DNA of 35,044 nt from an uncultured Pseudomonadota bacterium (GCA_903877065.1 CAIRCR010000479.1:1-35044); one strand, 5' to 3'; numbered from the stretch's first letter, positions 9,777-20,195 are shown. Notes: generated by a model from the sequence alone, not told the origin. Made by a program: numbers and translations.

Positions 9777-10799
9777 TTATTCTTGTTTCGTAAAATTTTG
9801 AATCAACAATGCCGATTCTTGCCACATTTTGCTTGCGTGCAATTGTTCACGGTTCATTGAAAATTGACCGCACATTTTTTGCAAACGCCGTTCACGATTT
9901 GGATTATTTTCGATGGGTATTGAATCTAAAACTTGGACAGCCGCTGTTGAATTATTACAGACCAAAACCATGTCACAACCCGCTTGTAGCGCGACGTTAG
10001 CTCGTTCTGAAAAATCACCAACACTTGCCGCACCTTCCATACTCAAATCGTCACTAAACACCACGCCATCAAAATTTAATTCGTCACGCAGAATTTGTTT
10101 AATCCAAAAATTTGAAAAACCCGCAGGATTCGCGTCAATTTGTGAATACAAAACGTGAGCAGGCATGATGCCTTCTAAACCTTCGGCAATCAGTTGACGA
10201 AACGGTTGTAAATCACTTTGTAAAAGCGCGTCTAAATCGCGCTCGTCAATGGGCAAAGTTAAATGTGAATCTAATGCAACCGCGCCATGACCAGGAAAAT
10301 GCTTACCCGTTGCCGCCATGCCAGCGCGATTCATTCCACGTCGAAAATCACTTGCTAATTGCGTGACGTTTTTCGCATTTTGAGAAAAGGCTCGATTGCC
10401 AATAATCGTACTCACACCACAATCGACATCAAGAACAGGCGCGAAACTAAAATCAACACCAACGGCTAATAATTCTACCGCCATTAACCAACCCGCGCTT
10501 TCAGCAATTTCGGGTTGATGTTCATAAAATGCGGCGGGTGGCAAGCGTGTAAAACCGTTTTGAAAACGCTGCACACGTCCGCCTTCTTGATCAACGGCGA
10601 TAAGAATTTTGCCATTTCTAGCGGCACGAATATCTTGAATTAAATCGGTAACTTGTTTGGGGTTTTCATAATTTCGAGCAAACAAAATTACTGCGCCCGT
10701 ATTTGGATGATTGATAATTTCTCGTTCTGACTGGGCAAGCGTTAAGCCATCAATATCAAGCATTATCGCGCCAAAGGGTTGTGTATTTTTTAGAGTCAT
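9777..10799 (-). CDS. nagZ: beta-N-acetylhexosaminidase (GH3)
   Basis: 340-aa ORF; AVDQEGGRVQRF, GKHFPGHGAVALDSHLTLP, VFSDDLSMEGA. Confidence 0.92.
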   Translation of the reverse strand: MTLKNTQPFGAIMLDIDGLTLAQSEREIINHPNTGAVILFARNYENPKQVTDLIQDIRAARNGKILIAVDQEGGRVQRFQNGFTRLPPAAFYEHQPEIAESAGWLMAVELLAVGVDFSFAPVLDVDCGVSTIIGNRAFSQNAKNVTQLASDFRRGMNRAGMAATGKHFPGHGAVALDSHLTLPIDERDLDALLQSDLQPFRQLIAEGLEGIMPAHVLYSQIDANPAGFSNFWIKQILRDELNFDGVVFSDDLSMEGAASVGDFSERANVALQAGCDMVLVCNNSTAAVQVLDSIPIENNPNRERRLQKMCGQFSMNREQLHASKMWQESALLIQNFTKQE

Positions 10800-10964
10800 A
10801 ATGTTAGATTTCTAAAGGTCATTTTTACTTGTAGAGAATTACGAATTTAATAAATAGCTAAAATTAAAATTTTTTTGTTTTCATTTTTTATCAGCGCAAT
10901 CTATTTTTTAAAAATTACCGACTGAGAATGAAAAATATATTTGAGCAATCTGGTTTTAAGACTA

Positions 10965-11030
10965 AACAACCACCCATGACAGCTGGTGGTTGTTCATTGG
11001 TCAAGCCCTGTAGCCTATATAAAAACAGGG
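10965..11030. terminator. Two consecutive hairpins downstream of typA (terminator or transposon-end-like structure)
   Basis: Perfect 10-bp stem AACAACCACC/GGTGGTTGTT (10965-10974/10985-10994) and 6-bp stem CCCTGT/ACAGGG (11006-11011/11025-11030). Confidence 0.45.
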
Positions 11031-11052
11031 GAATATTAAAAAATGCTAAACA

Positions 11053-12870
11053 TTAAGCGTTACTTTTACCCGCACGTTTGCGTTCATTTTCAGTCAATAA
11101 TTTTTTGCGTAAACGAATCGATTTTGGTGTGACTTCAACTAATTCATCTTCAGCAATAAATTCTAATGCTTGTTCGAGCGTCAATTTTTGAATGCGAGCT
11201 AAAACCAAACTTTCGTCAGTACCAGAAGCACGAACGTTGGTTAATTGTTTTGGTTTGCAAGGATTTACGCACAAATCGTTGGTACGAGAATGCAAACCAA
11301 CAAGCATTCCTTCGTAAACCTCATCACCGTTCACAAGTAACAAATCACCACGTTCTTGCAATGGATGTAGTGAATACGTTACGGCTTTACCTGCAATCAT
11401 CGAAATCATAACACCACGCATACGACTACCGACATCTCCTGATTTCATTGGTCCATAATGATCAAAAACGTGATAAAGCAAACCAGAACCCGACGTTGCC
11501 GTCATAAATTCAGTTTGGAAACCAATTAAACCGCGTGAAGGCATCATGTATTCCAAACGAATACGACCTTTGCCATCGGGAACCATATTGGTCAAATCGC
11601 CTTTACGATCGCCCAATTTTTCCATAATCGAACCTTGATGCTCTTCTTCGACTTCGATTGTCACCATTTCAAACGGTTCGCATTTTTTGCCATCGATTTC
11701 TTTCAAAATAACTTCTGGACGCGAAACACCCATTTCAAAACCTTCACGGCGCATATTTTCGATTAACACAGACAAATGCAATTCACCACGACCTGAAACT
11801 TGGAATTTATCTGGATCAGCGGTGTCTTCAACACGCAAAGCCACGTTGTGTTGCAATTCTTTTTGCAAACGATCACGGATTTGACGGGTGGTAACAAATT
11901 TGCCTTCACGTCCTGCAAACGGCGAGTTATTAACTTGGAATGTCATCGAAACTGTCGGTTCATCAACAGATAATGGTGTCATCATTTCAACCAATTCGGG
12001 GCTACAAATGGTGTCTGAAATTTCTAATTTTTCGATACCTGCGAACGCAATAATATCGCCTGCGCGGGCTTCTTGAACTTCAACACGATCCAAACCGTGA
12101 AAACCATAAACTTGCAACATCCGACCTTTACGTTCAACGCCTTCGCGATTCACGATAACCAGTTGTTGATTAGGTTTAATAACACCGCGTTGAATACGAC
12201 CGATACCAATAACGCCTGTGTAAGTGTTGTAATCCAAGCTACTCACTTGCATTTGGAAAGGGCCATCAACATTGACAGGTGGTGGACTTACTTTATCCAC
12301 AATCGTTTGAAATAGCGGAGTCATGTCGCCGCCCGTTGTGTCGGGTTCTAAACCTGCGTAACCGTTAATTGCTGACGCATAAACAATCGGGAAATCCAAT
12401 TGTTCGTCAGTTGCACCTAAACGGTCAAACAAATCAAATGTTTGATCAACAACCCATTCTGGACGCGCACCTGGACGATCAATTTTGTTAATGACAACAA
12501 TCGGTTTCAAACCCAATGCAAAGGCTTTTTGGGTTACAAAACGAGTTTGAGGCATAGGGCCATCAACAGCATCAACAAGCAATAAAACAGAATCAACCAT
12601 CGATAAAACACGTTCAACTTCACCACCAAAATCAGCGTGTCCAGGCGTGTCAACGATGTTAATGTGATAACCGTTCCAATCTAACGCGGTGTTTTTTGCC
12701 AAAATGGTAATGCCGCGTTCTTTTTCGATGTCGTTTGAGTCCATCATGCGCTCAGTCACTTTGGTATGCGCGGCAAAGGTTCCCGACTGTTGCAATAATT
12801 TGTCCACAAGCGTGGTTTTACCATGATCAACGTGGGCAATAATTGCAATGTTTCTTAATTTTTCAATCAC
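11053..12870 (-). CDS. typA: translational GTPase TypA/BipA
   Basis: 605 aa; [55 protein letters not shown]; full BipA-type C-terminus. Confidence 0.97.
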   Translation of the reverse strand: MIEKLRNIAIIAHVDHGKTTLVDKLLQQSGTFAAHTKVTERMMDSNDIEKERGITILAKNTALDWNGYHINIVDTPGHADFGGEVERVLSMVDSVLLLVDAVDGPMPQTRFVTQKAFALGLKPIVVINKIDRPGARPEWVVDQTFDLFDRLGATDEQLDFPIVYASAINGYAGLEPDTTGGDMTPLFQTIVDKVSPPPVNVDGPFQMQVSSLDYNTYTGVIGIGRIQRGVIKPNQQLVIVNREGVERKGRMLQVYGFHGLDRVEVQEARAGDIIAFAGIEKLEISDTICSPELVEMMTPLSVDEPTVSMTFQVNNSPFAGREGKFVTTRQIRDRLQKELQHNVALRVEDTADPDKFQVSGRGELHLSVLIENMRREGFEMGVSRPEVILKEIDGKKCEPFEMVTIEVEEEHQGSIMEKLGDRKGDLTNMVPDGKGRIRLEYMMPSRGLIGFQTEFMTATSGSGLLYHVFDHYGPMKSGDVGSRMRGVMISMIAGKAVTYSLHPLQERGDLLLVNGDEVYEGMLVGLHSRTNDLCVNPCKPKQLTNVRASGTDESLVLARIQKLTLEQALEFIAEDELVEVTPKSIRLRKKLLTENERKRAGKSNA

Positions 12871-12926
12871 TTTTTGTACTCTTAGTTAATAAAATTGGTT
12901 TATAGCTATTTTAATTCGGAAAAAAT

Positions 12927-13319
12927 TCAACTTTGTTGCCAAGGCAAATCAAAAAAACGCCAGCCATTCAAATGACCACGTTGTTTATTGTTGTCTAACG
13001 CACCTTCAAAACCATCCGCAATGTTGATTAAATGTGAATAGCCTGCTTTTTCAAGCGTCGCCGCCGCTTCTAACGAACGCTGACCACTTCGACAAAGCAA
13101 TAAAACGGGGGTATTCAAATTAAGAACAACTTGGCGGACGCTTTCTACAAAATGCAAATTAACTTGCCAATCAGGTGCTTCTTTCCACGCAATGTGAATT
13201 GCCTGCGGTGGATGACCGACAAATAAATGCTCCATTTTCGTCCGAACATCAATCAGCATCGCCGTCGTGTCGTTTTGCAAAACAGCCCACGCTTGTTGTG
13301 AATTGAGATTTTCAATCAT
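12927..13319 (-). CDS. rhodanese-like domain protein
   Basis: MLIDVRTKMEH, LLCRSGQRSLEAA active-site loop, NIADGFEG. Confidence 0.85.
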   Translation of the reverse strand: MIENLNSQQAWAVLQNDTTAMLIDVRTKMEHLFVGHPPQAIHIAWKEAPDWQVNLHFVESVRQVVLNLNTPVLLLCRSGQRSLEAAATLEKAGYSHLINIADGFEGALDNNKQRGHLNGWRFFDLPWQQS

Positions 13320-13396
13320 TGAGAAATTTCCAAAAGTTAAAATTACTAGCTGTCATTATCGCATTCATTGATGATTTTGGCGCGGCTAGATGAAAT

Positions 13397-15676
13397 TTAA
13401 TCGTTCACTTTCGTGCCAACAACAAAATTCCAATACTTGCCGTTCGTGTTTCGCAAACTTTCGATTGTCACGCCGCTTGAATTTAATTTAACTGTCAACG
13501 CACCATCATTCGCGCTCGTTAAAATTTTTGCGTTAACGGAATGATAACGCGCTAAAACGTCTTTATTTGGGTGATGAAATTGATTGCGATAACCAGATGA
13601 AATCAACACCGTTTCAGGTTTAACAGCGTCTAAAAAAGGTAGAGTTGATGATGTTTTACTGCCGTGATGTGGCGCAATTAAAACGGTTGAGCGCAATTGT
13701 TCACGCGCATTTTCAACCAATAAATTTTCTGCACTCGCTTCAATATCGCCCGTGAATAAAACAGAACCCTGTTTGGTTTCAATTTTCAAAACACACGAAT
13801 TATTGTTGTCACCATCAAACATTTTCTCTGGTGAGAGTATCGTAAAAATAACCGAATCCCACGTCCACGTTTGCCCTGCGTGACAAATTGTCGATTGATA
13901 AGGAATAAATTTTTCGGGAACGCTCGTTAAAATTTGGTTAACAGGTAAGGCTTGCAAAACCGATTCAGCCCCGCCAATGTGATCGTTATCACCGTGACTG
14001 ATCAGCAACGTGTCGAGTTGTTTCACCCCTTGATAACGAAAAAAAGGCAACACTACACTTTTTCCCATGTCACCACCGTTTGGAAATTTCGCACCCGCAT
14101 CGTAAAGCAACTCATGTTTTTGCGTTTGCACAGAAACCGCCAAACCTTGGCCAACATCTAAAACCGTCACCATCGCGTCGCCGTTGTTTAATTTCGCAAT
14201 AATCGGAAACAATAACGGTAAATTTAAAATCAAACCCAACCAACGTGCTGGAATACCTCGCGGAGCAAATAACCAAAGCAATCCCAAACACGATAAAATC
14301 AACACAAAAAATGACGGTTGCGGTGAATCAATGACGGCATTTGGCAAGATTTCGGCAAATTCCAAACCTTGCATCAGCCATTGCAAAATATGACTTAGCA
14401 CGAAAAATAACTTATCCGCCGATTCAGGCATGACAAAAATTAGCACAATCAGCAACAGGGCAAACGGCACGAGCAATAATTCGACAATTGGCACAGCAAC
14501 AAAATTGACCAGCGGCGAAATCAACGATGTTTGCTGAAAAAAGAATAACAATAACGGTGACAAACCCAGCGACACCGTGAGTTGAATATCGACACCATTC
14601 AACCAATTTGGCGGCGATTGTAAACGTCCTGCAACCCGATATAAAATCAACGCAACCGCTAAAAACGAAAGCCAAAAACCAATCGACAGCAACATCGTGG
14701 GATTAAAAATTAACATTCCAAACAACGCAATCGCAAAACTTTGTAAATGGTTCAATGGCCGCTGATAAAAACTTGCCAACATCACAATTCCCAACATAAT
14801 CACAGCGCGTTTTGTCGGCACAACAAACCCCGCCAAACTCGCGTAAGCGATTGCTGTGATTAAACTTGCTAATGCTGCGGCGCGAGGTGGTGAAAATTTT
14901 AAAATGTGTAACCGTGTCCAAAGTTTCAACGTGAGCCAATAAATTAAACCCGCGACTAAGGCAATGTGCGAACCTGAAATGACGATTAAATGAGTTGTCC
15001 CCGTAATCCGAAACGTGTCCCAGTTTTTTGAACTCAAACCATTGTCGTCACCGATTGTTAAGGCTTTGAGCAACGCCGTGCTGATATTTTCACCGTAACG
15101 TTGCGTTAAATTATCGCCAATAATTTGTCGTAAATAATCTACGTCAAACAGCGATGCGGCGGCAACAAAAACGGGCGGTTTTTTTGCGTAAATTGTTCCC
15201 GTTGCACCGATATTTTGTGTAAATAGCCAGCGTTCAAAATCTTGACTGCCTAAATTAAAATTGGCGTGTGGGCGTTTGAGTTTGACGTTAAATGTCCACG
15301 TTTCACCTGCATGTAAAACAGCTGTTGGCTCGTACCATGAAAGTTTAATTTTGTCGGGTAATTTTTCGCTCGTTTCTTTGACGAAAAATTCAAAATTGGC
15401 GCGTTGTGAATTTTGATCGGGCAAATTAGAAATTTTGCCTGTTATAGTTAGTGGAATGCCTTCTAATTCGGACGACAATCGATCATTTAATTGATAATAA
15501 GCAAATGCACTTGCCCATAAAAAACCCATGATAAAAAAGAAACTATGCCGATAACCCAACCGTGCCATAATTCCCATCAGGACGCCAACGGCAACTAAGA
15601 CGGCTAATGACGGTAATTGCGTGAATTGTTGCAATGCTAAATCGCCGACCGTAAATGCCAATGCACGAATAATCAT
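13397..15676 (-). CDS. comEC: DNA internalization-related competence protein ComEC/Rec2
   Basis: 759 aa; GTTHLIVISGSHIALVAGL competence domain plus metallo-beta-lactamase-like C-terminus (LISHGDNDHIGG, LIAPHHGSKTSS). Confidence 0.93.
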   Translation of the reverse strand: MIIRALAFTVGDLALQQFTQLPSLAVLVAVGVLMGIMARLGYRHSFFFIMGFLWASAFAYYQLNDRLSSELEGIPLTITGKISNLPDQNSQRANFEFFVKETSEKLPDKIKLSWYEPTAVLHAGETWTFNVKLKRPHANFNLGSQDFERWLFTQNIGATGTIYAKKPPVFVAAASLFDVDYLRQIIGDNLTQRYGENISTALLKALTIGDDNGLSSKNWDTFRITGTTHLIVISGSHIALVAGLIYWLTLKLWTRLHILKFSPPRAAALASLITAIAYASLAGFVVPTKRAVIMLGIVMLASFYQRPLNHLQSFAIALFGMLIFNPTMLLSIGFWLSFLAVALILYRVAGRLQSPPNWLNGVDIQLTVSLGLSPLLLFFFQQTSLISPLVNFVAVPIVELLLVPFALLLIVLIFVMPESADKLFFVLSHILQWLMQGLEFAEILPNAVIDSPQPSFFVLILSCLGLLWLFAPRGIPARWLGLILNLPLLFPIIAKLNNGDAMVTVLDVGQGLAVSVQTQKHELLYDAGAKFPNGGDMGKSVVLPFFRYQGVKQLDTLLISHGDNDHIGGAESVLQALPVNQILTSVPEKFIPYQSTICHAGQTWTWDSVIFTILSPEKMFDGDNNNSCVLKIETKQGSVLFTGDIEASAENLLVENAREQLRSTVLIAPHHGSKTSSTLPFLDAVKPETVLISSGYRNQFHHPNKDVLARYHSVNAKILTSANDGALTVKLNSSGVTIESLRNTNGKYWNFVVGTKVND

Positions 15677-15785
15677 CGTGTAAAAATAACCATGAAGATG
15701 AAACGATGCACAAATTTATTCCCAATTCCGAAGTAGTTAAAAGTCACGACAGTCTACAATTTTATAAAAAGAAGGTTTTTTTAAA

Positions 15786-17582
15786 ATGAAAAAAATAATT
15801 TCTCCGATTTTAGTTTTTGTGACTTTAATTGGCTCAACACAAATCGTTTATGCGGCAAAACCCGATCAACCGTGGTTATTAACGCCGTTGAGTGCATCGT
15901 CACAATCAACCACTGCGCCAGTGATATTTTCATGGGCAAATCTACCCAGTGCCGTAGTCACTAATTATCGGCTCGTGGTTTCGACAACAAGTGATTTCAG
16001 TAGTTACAATCAAAAAACAAATGCGTGTATCAGCAAATTGTCTTGCTTCACTGTCACACAGCAAAAAACAACGTATTCATTACCAAATACGAATGCCATT
16101 TTCAAAGCAGACGCAAATTATTTTTGGCGTGTGGAAGCCATTAACAATGACGGCGTGAGTGTTTATGATGTTCGTACCTTTGCATTCGGAACGGCAGCAC
16201 CTGTGATTACTGATCCCAAATTTGCAGCAGTAGTCATGCCCAACATCACGGCTGTAACGAGTGATATTTCATCTGTTGAACAAGGTAAACCCATTAAAAT
16301 TTCAGCGACACTTGATACCGCGTTACCAACTGGTTATACCGTCAAAATCAATTATGGTAACGGCTTAGTTGCTATGACAAGTTCAGCAACTGGTTTTGAT
16401 TATACCGCTACGCCTTCAAAATCTGCGGCTTATGCAATCGGCATTTACGATGCGAAAAACGTTCTGAAAAGTAACAAAATGACGGGAAAATTTGAAGTTA
16501 CCGCGCCCATTCTTGCCAATGTGCCACCTGTTTTAAGTCTTATCAGTAAAGCGGCAACCATTTCAAAAATCGAAACAAACAAAGTGTACACTGCACAACT
16601 TTCTGCCAAAGACGGCAACGGTAATTTAAGTTTAATTTTCATCGATTGGGGAGATGGTTCGACTGATTCAATAACCGTTTCCGACAGTCAAACCCTATCG
16701 TTAACGCATATTTACACAACAGCAGGTACGCTGACTTGGACGGCAACCGCTTACGATTATAGCGATGTGGCAAGTAACATTATCACACAAGCAGTGACGG
16801 TGTCAGCTCCCGTTGTTGCTGTTGCTCCCGTCGTCACAACACCTGCTACTGGAACGACCTCAACGACATCGACAACAACGGTCACGCCAATTACTCCAAA
16901 CTACACAAGAATTGCTATCGATGGCTCTGAAAATCCAACACGAATGGAAATTTGGGGCTGTACACGCGACACGAAAAGCAATTTAATTTGGGAAATTAAG
17001 ACCGATGACGGTGGTTTGCACGACAAAAATTGGACTTACAGTTGGTACGACCCCGATAAAAGTAAAAACGGTAGTAATCCTGGCTTAGAAAATGGAGGTA
17101 TTTGTAAAGGCAGCAAATGCAACACTTACGACTTTATCAATGTTGTGAATAAAAATAAATTGTGTGGTGCGGAAGATTGGCGATTACCCACAAAAACCGA
17201 ATTAGAAGGTTTAGTCATTTGCTCAGACGGTAAATCAACGACATTTCTTGCGAATCAGTCGAGTGATATTTGTACAGGATCGCCGACCTCACCAACGATT
17301 ACAAAAGATTACTTTCCAAATACGCCGAGCAGTTGGTTTTGGACATCAGCAACGTTTGTTCAAACACCGTCAGCAGTTGCCAAACCAACAAAAAATCCAA
17401 AAATTTATGCTGATTCTGCATGGAGTGTCGATTTTTATTATGGTTCTAGTCATGCAGAACATAAAGGTAATTCCATTGGTGTTCGATTAGTGAGTGGTGG
17501 CACAAAGGCGACAACGACGGGTACGACAACAACTGGTACGACGACGGGTACGACAACAACTGGTACGACAACTAAACCGTAA
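15786..17582 (+). CDS. secreted protein with PKD/fibronectin-like repeats and DUF1566 (Lcl-like) domain, Thr-Gly-rich tail
   Basis: Signal peptide MKKIISPILVFVTLIGSTQIVYA; WGDGSTDS...LTHIYTTAGT PKD motif; CGAEDWRLPTKTELEGLV DUF1566 motif; tail TTTGTTTTGTTTGTTTTGTTTKP. Confidence 0.8.
   Translation: MKKIISPILVFVTLIGSTQIVYAAKPDQPWLLTPLSASSQSTTAPVIFSWANLPSAVVTNYRLVVSTTSDFSSYNQKTNACISKLSCFTVTQQKTTYSLPNTNAIFKADANYFWRVEAINNDGVSVYDVRTFAFGTAAPVITDPKFAAVVMPNITAVTSDISSVEQGKPIKISATLDTALPTGYTVKINYGNGLVAMTSSATGFDYTATPSKSAAYAIGIYDAKNVLKSNKMTGKFEVTAPILANVPPVLSLISKAATISKIETNKVYTAQLSAKDGNGNLSLIFIDWGDGSTDSITVSDSQTLSLTHIYTTAGTLTWTATAYDYSDVASNIITQAVTVSAPVVAVAPVVTTPATGTTSTTSTTTVTPITPNYTRIAIDGSENPTRMEIWGCTRDTKSNLIWEIKTDDGGLHDKNWTYSWYDPDKSKNGSNPGLENGGICKGSKCNTYDFINVVNKNKLCGAEDWRLPTKTELEGLVICSDGKSTTFLANQSSDICTGSPTSPTITKDYFPNTPSSWFWTSATFVQTPSAVAKPTKNPKIYADSAWSVDFYYGSSHAEHKGNSIGVRLVSGGTKATTTGTTTTGTTTGTTTTGTTTKP
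17514..17564 (+). repeat. Short in-frame tandem repeat, 27-bp period
   Basis: Identical 24-nt unit ACGACGGGTACGACAACAACTGGT at 17514-17537 and 17541-17564; encodes the Thr/Gly tail. Confidence 0.85.
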
Positions 17583-17619
17583 TTGCTTCAAATTTCACGT
17601 CAAAATTTATAGGAAAACA

Positions 17620-18573
17620 GTGAATAATAAAAAACGAAAACCTTTCGCATCACGCGATAAAACGACACTTAATAAAACCGTTCATAAATCAAAGCCGCTT
17701 CATGATAAAGCCCGGCGGGTTGTGAAATCGTCAGTTGAAAATCAGACCGTAAATACTGAAATTTCAAGTAATGGCGAGCGTATTCAAAAAGTTTTGGCGC
17801 GGGGTGGCGTGGCTTCACGGCGTGAAGTTGAACGTTGGATTGACGAAGGAAGATTGAAAATCAACGGCGTTTTAGTCACGCACGGCGCACATTTGAAAAC
17901 GGGCGATTATTTGCAATTGAATGAACGCGTTGTGAATTGGGAAAAGTTTGCGATTCAACCGACTCGTGTTTTGATTTATCACAAACCGACAGGCGAAATT
18001 GTGTCGCGCCACGATCCGCAAGGTCGCCCGACGATTTTTGCTAATTTGCCCAAATTAGACACGTCACGCTGGATTTCAGTGGGTCGTTTGGACGTGAATA
18101 CGTCGGGCTTGTTATTGGTCACAAATAATGGCGAGTTGGCGAATAAATTGATGCACCCGTCAAGTGAAGTCGAACGCGAATACGCGGTGAGAATTTTGGG
18201 CGACGTGCCAGACGAAAAATTAGAATTGCTCAAACAAGGCGTACAACTTGAAGACGGTTTAGCGAAATTTGACCAAATTTATTTTATGGGCGGCGAAGGT
18301 GCGAATAAGTGGTATCACGTCGTTGTCAGTGAAGGTCGAAACCGTTTAGTTCGTCGTTTGTGGGAATCGCAAAATGTGGTTGTCAGTCGCTTAATGCGTG
18401 TGCGTTATGGACCTGTCGTGTTATCAGACGGTCTACGCACGGGGAAATGTTATGAATTAAGCACAAAAGAATTAGAACTGTTATTTGAATTTGCAGGTTT
18501 GTCTGCGGAAACAACAAACGTAGTAAAAACGGAGAAAAACGATGTCAAAACCAAGCCTTCTTCAAATCGCTAA
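17620..18573 (+). CDS. rluB: 23S rRNA pseudouridine synthase, RluB type
   Basis: S4 domain (RIQKVLARGGVASRREVERWIDEGRLKINGV) and RluB motif VGRLDVNTSGLLLVTNNGELANKLMHPSSEVEREYAV. GTG start at 17620 after AGGA; ORF track start 17494 is an overlong in-frame extension. Confidence 0.9.
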   Translation: MNNKKRKPFASRDKTTLNKTVHKSKPLHDKARRVVKSSVENQTVNTEISSNGERIQKVLARGGVASRREVERWIDEGRLKINGVLVTHGAHLKTGDYLQLNERVVNWEKFAIQPTRVLIYHKPTGEIVSRHDPQGRPTIFANLPKLDTSRWISVGRLDVNTSGLLLVTNNGELANKLMHPSSEVEREYAVRILGDVPDEKLELLKQGVQLEDGLAKFDQIYFMGGEGANKWYHVVVSEGRNRLVRRLWESQNVVVSRLMRVRYGPVVLSDGLRTGKCYELSTKELELLFEFAGLSAETTNVVKTEKNDVKTKPSSNR

Positions 18574-18727
18574 AAGTGTTTTTGCCGCAGCGATTGGCGT
18601 TCAAAGTAATAAAAATCGTGAGCAAGATTTTCAACACGGTTCGTTGTCAGCATATTTGATTGGCGGTGTATTTTTTACAATTACATTCATTGTTGTGATT
18701 GTGTTGATTGTTTCGATGGTGTTGTAA
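18542..18727 (+). CDS. DUF2970 small membrane protein
   Basis: 61-aa ORF with one C-terminal TM segment; overlaps the end of rluB by 32 bp. Confidence 0.75.
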   Translation: MSKPSLLQIAKSVFAAAIGVQSNKNREQDFQHGSLSAYLIGGVFFTITFIVVIVLIVSMVL

Positions 18728-18743
18728 TCTCAATTGTTTCAAA

Positions 18744-18776
18744 TAAAAAACGCGACTTTTAGAGTCGCGTTTTTTT
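18744..18776. terminator. Bidirectional intrinsic terminator
   Basis: AAAAAACGCGACT-TTTAG-AGTCGCGTTTTTTT between convergent DUF2970 gene and ftsX. Confidence 0.9.
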
Positions 18777-18802
18777 GTTTTCTAAAATTAAGGCTATTAA
18801 AT

Positions 18803-19819
18803 TCACACGCCTTTCAACTGCTGTAATTGTAATCGGACGACAACCCATGAACCTACAATGCCTAGTAGTGACGCAATTAAAATCAATGAAATCGTTTCAA
18901 AAAAACTCATAAACAACAAATGAAAACTGGTGTGGTAGAGCATTGATAATTTTTCAATAGGCTGTTTTAAAATCAACATCATAATCGTGACAATAAACCA
19001 CGCGCCAATTCCAGAAAAAAAACCTATCCAAAAACCGCTGTATAAAAAGGGACGCTGCACAAAACCATTGGTTGCACCGACCAATTTAGCAATCACAATT
19101 TCATCTTTACGGTTATGAAATTCAAGACGAATTGTATTTCCCGTAATAAACAACACCGCCAAACCTAATAAAATTCCCAACAAAACAACCGAGCATTCCG
19201 CCACATCAATCATGAGCTGTAACCGTTTTACCCATTCCATATCAAGTTGAGCAAAATCAACTTCTTCAGCTTGTTTGAAATTTTCAACTAGCGTTTCGAC
19301 ATTTTGCCCTTCTTCGAGTGAATTTTTAGGAATGACTTGTAACACTATCGGCAATGGATTTTTTTCTAATGCTCGAACCGCTTCACCAAAACCACTAAAA
19401 TCTTCAAATTCTTTTAATGCCTGTTCTTTCGTAATCACTTTGACTGTTTGAACACTGGGGTCTAATTTAATTCCATTTGCCAAACGGTTCGCACTCGCCA
19501 ATGACACGTTGTCACGCAAAAACAAAGAAATTTGATTGCTGTTTTCTAAGTTCGAGGTTAATTGTTGAGCATTTTCAACCAACAAATAAAACCCACAAGC
19601 CAACGAAAGCGAAATTGACAACACAATCATCGTTAAAACCGCATTTAAACGCGACGCGACTAAACGCCCCAAACTTGAAAATAAAGCGTGGGCGTGTAAA
19701 TCTCGATACGCTCGTAATTTATCCGAAAAATCACCGCCGACGTGCGCCGTTTGTTTGGGATTTTTTTTCGCCTCAATGACTCGAGTGTGGTTATTTCTGG
19801 CTTTATGCTGTTGCGTCAT
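18803..19819 (-). CDS. ftsX: cell-division ABC transporter permease FtsX
   Basis: 338 aa; four TM segments, LNAVLTMIVLSISLSLACGFYLLVENAQQLTSNLENSNQISLFLRDNV, RNDEI-like cytoplasmic loop (HNRKDEIVIAKLVGAT). Confidence 0.92.
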   Translation of the reverse strand: MTQQHKARNNHTRVIEAKKNPKQTAHVGGDFSDKLRAYRDLHAHALFSSLGRLVASRLNAVLTMIVLSISLSLACGFYLLVENAQQLTSNLENSNQISLFLRDNVSLASANRLANGIKLDPSVQTVKVITKEQALKEFEDFSGFGEAVRALEKNPLPIVLQVIPKNSLEEGQNVETLVENFKQAEEVDFAQLDMEWVKRLQLMIDVAECSVVLLGILLGLAVLFITGNTIRLEFHNRKDEIVIAKLVGATNGFVQRPFLYSGFWIGFFSGIGAWFIVTIMMLILKQPIEKLSMLYHTSFHLLFMSFFETISLILIASLLGIVGSWVVVRLQLQQLKGV

Positions 19820-19938
19820 ATTTGTAAAAAACGGTTAGGGTTCGGGAAAAATTTGCAGAATTATCCGCTAAAAATAACTTTAAAGGATTGGTTTAGAGAA
19901 TTTAAACCGTATCACGTTATAATCATAATATATTGATT

Positions 19939-20165
19939 ATGCCATCATGGCAGTTTAATCATAAATTACTTAAACTCAATCAGCGTTGGAAAGCAAAAGA
20001 GCTTCCGACGATTACTATGTGTGTAAGCATTTACAAGGTTCTCTCGTTGCAAGAAGTTTTGGCAGTTCAAAGCCAATGGACTACACTGTTATTCGTAATA
20101 CCGTAAACATTGCCTCTCGTCTTGAAAGTTTTGATAAAACCATTGCAACACCAACTCTTGAATAA
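19939..20165 (+). pseudogene. decayed C-terminal fragment of a class III adenylate/guanylate cyclase
   Basis: Frame 1: MPSWQFNHKLLKLNQRWKAKELPTITMCVSIYKV. After a frameshift: VARSFGSSKPMDYTVIRNTVNIASRLESFDKTIATPTLE*. The latter matches the class III cyclase signature (MDYTVIGDTVNLASRLE). Not in the ORF track because it is broken. Confidence 0.8.
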
Positions 20166-20195
20166 CCCTAATATTAAAAACCAATATCAAAACAC

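Noticed and set aside
14184-14939. Small ORFs on both strands within comEC
   Set aside because: Alternative frames of comEC with no coherent domain; comEC itself is full length and intact.
17494-17619. N-terminal extension of rluB in the ORF track
   Set aside because: Arg/Gln-rich translation of the DUF1566 repeat tail in another frame; GTG at 17620 with AGGA upstream is the better start.
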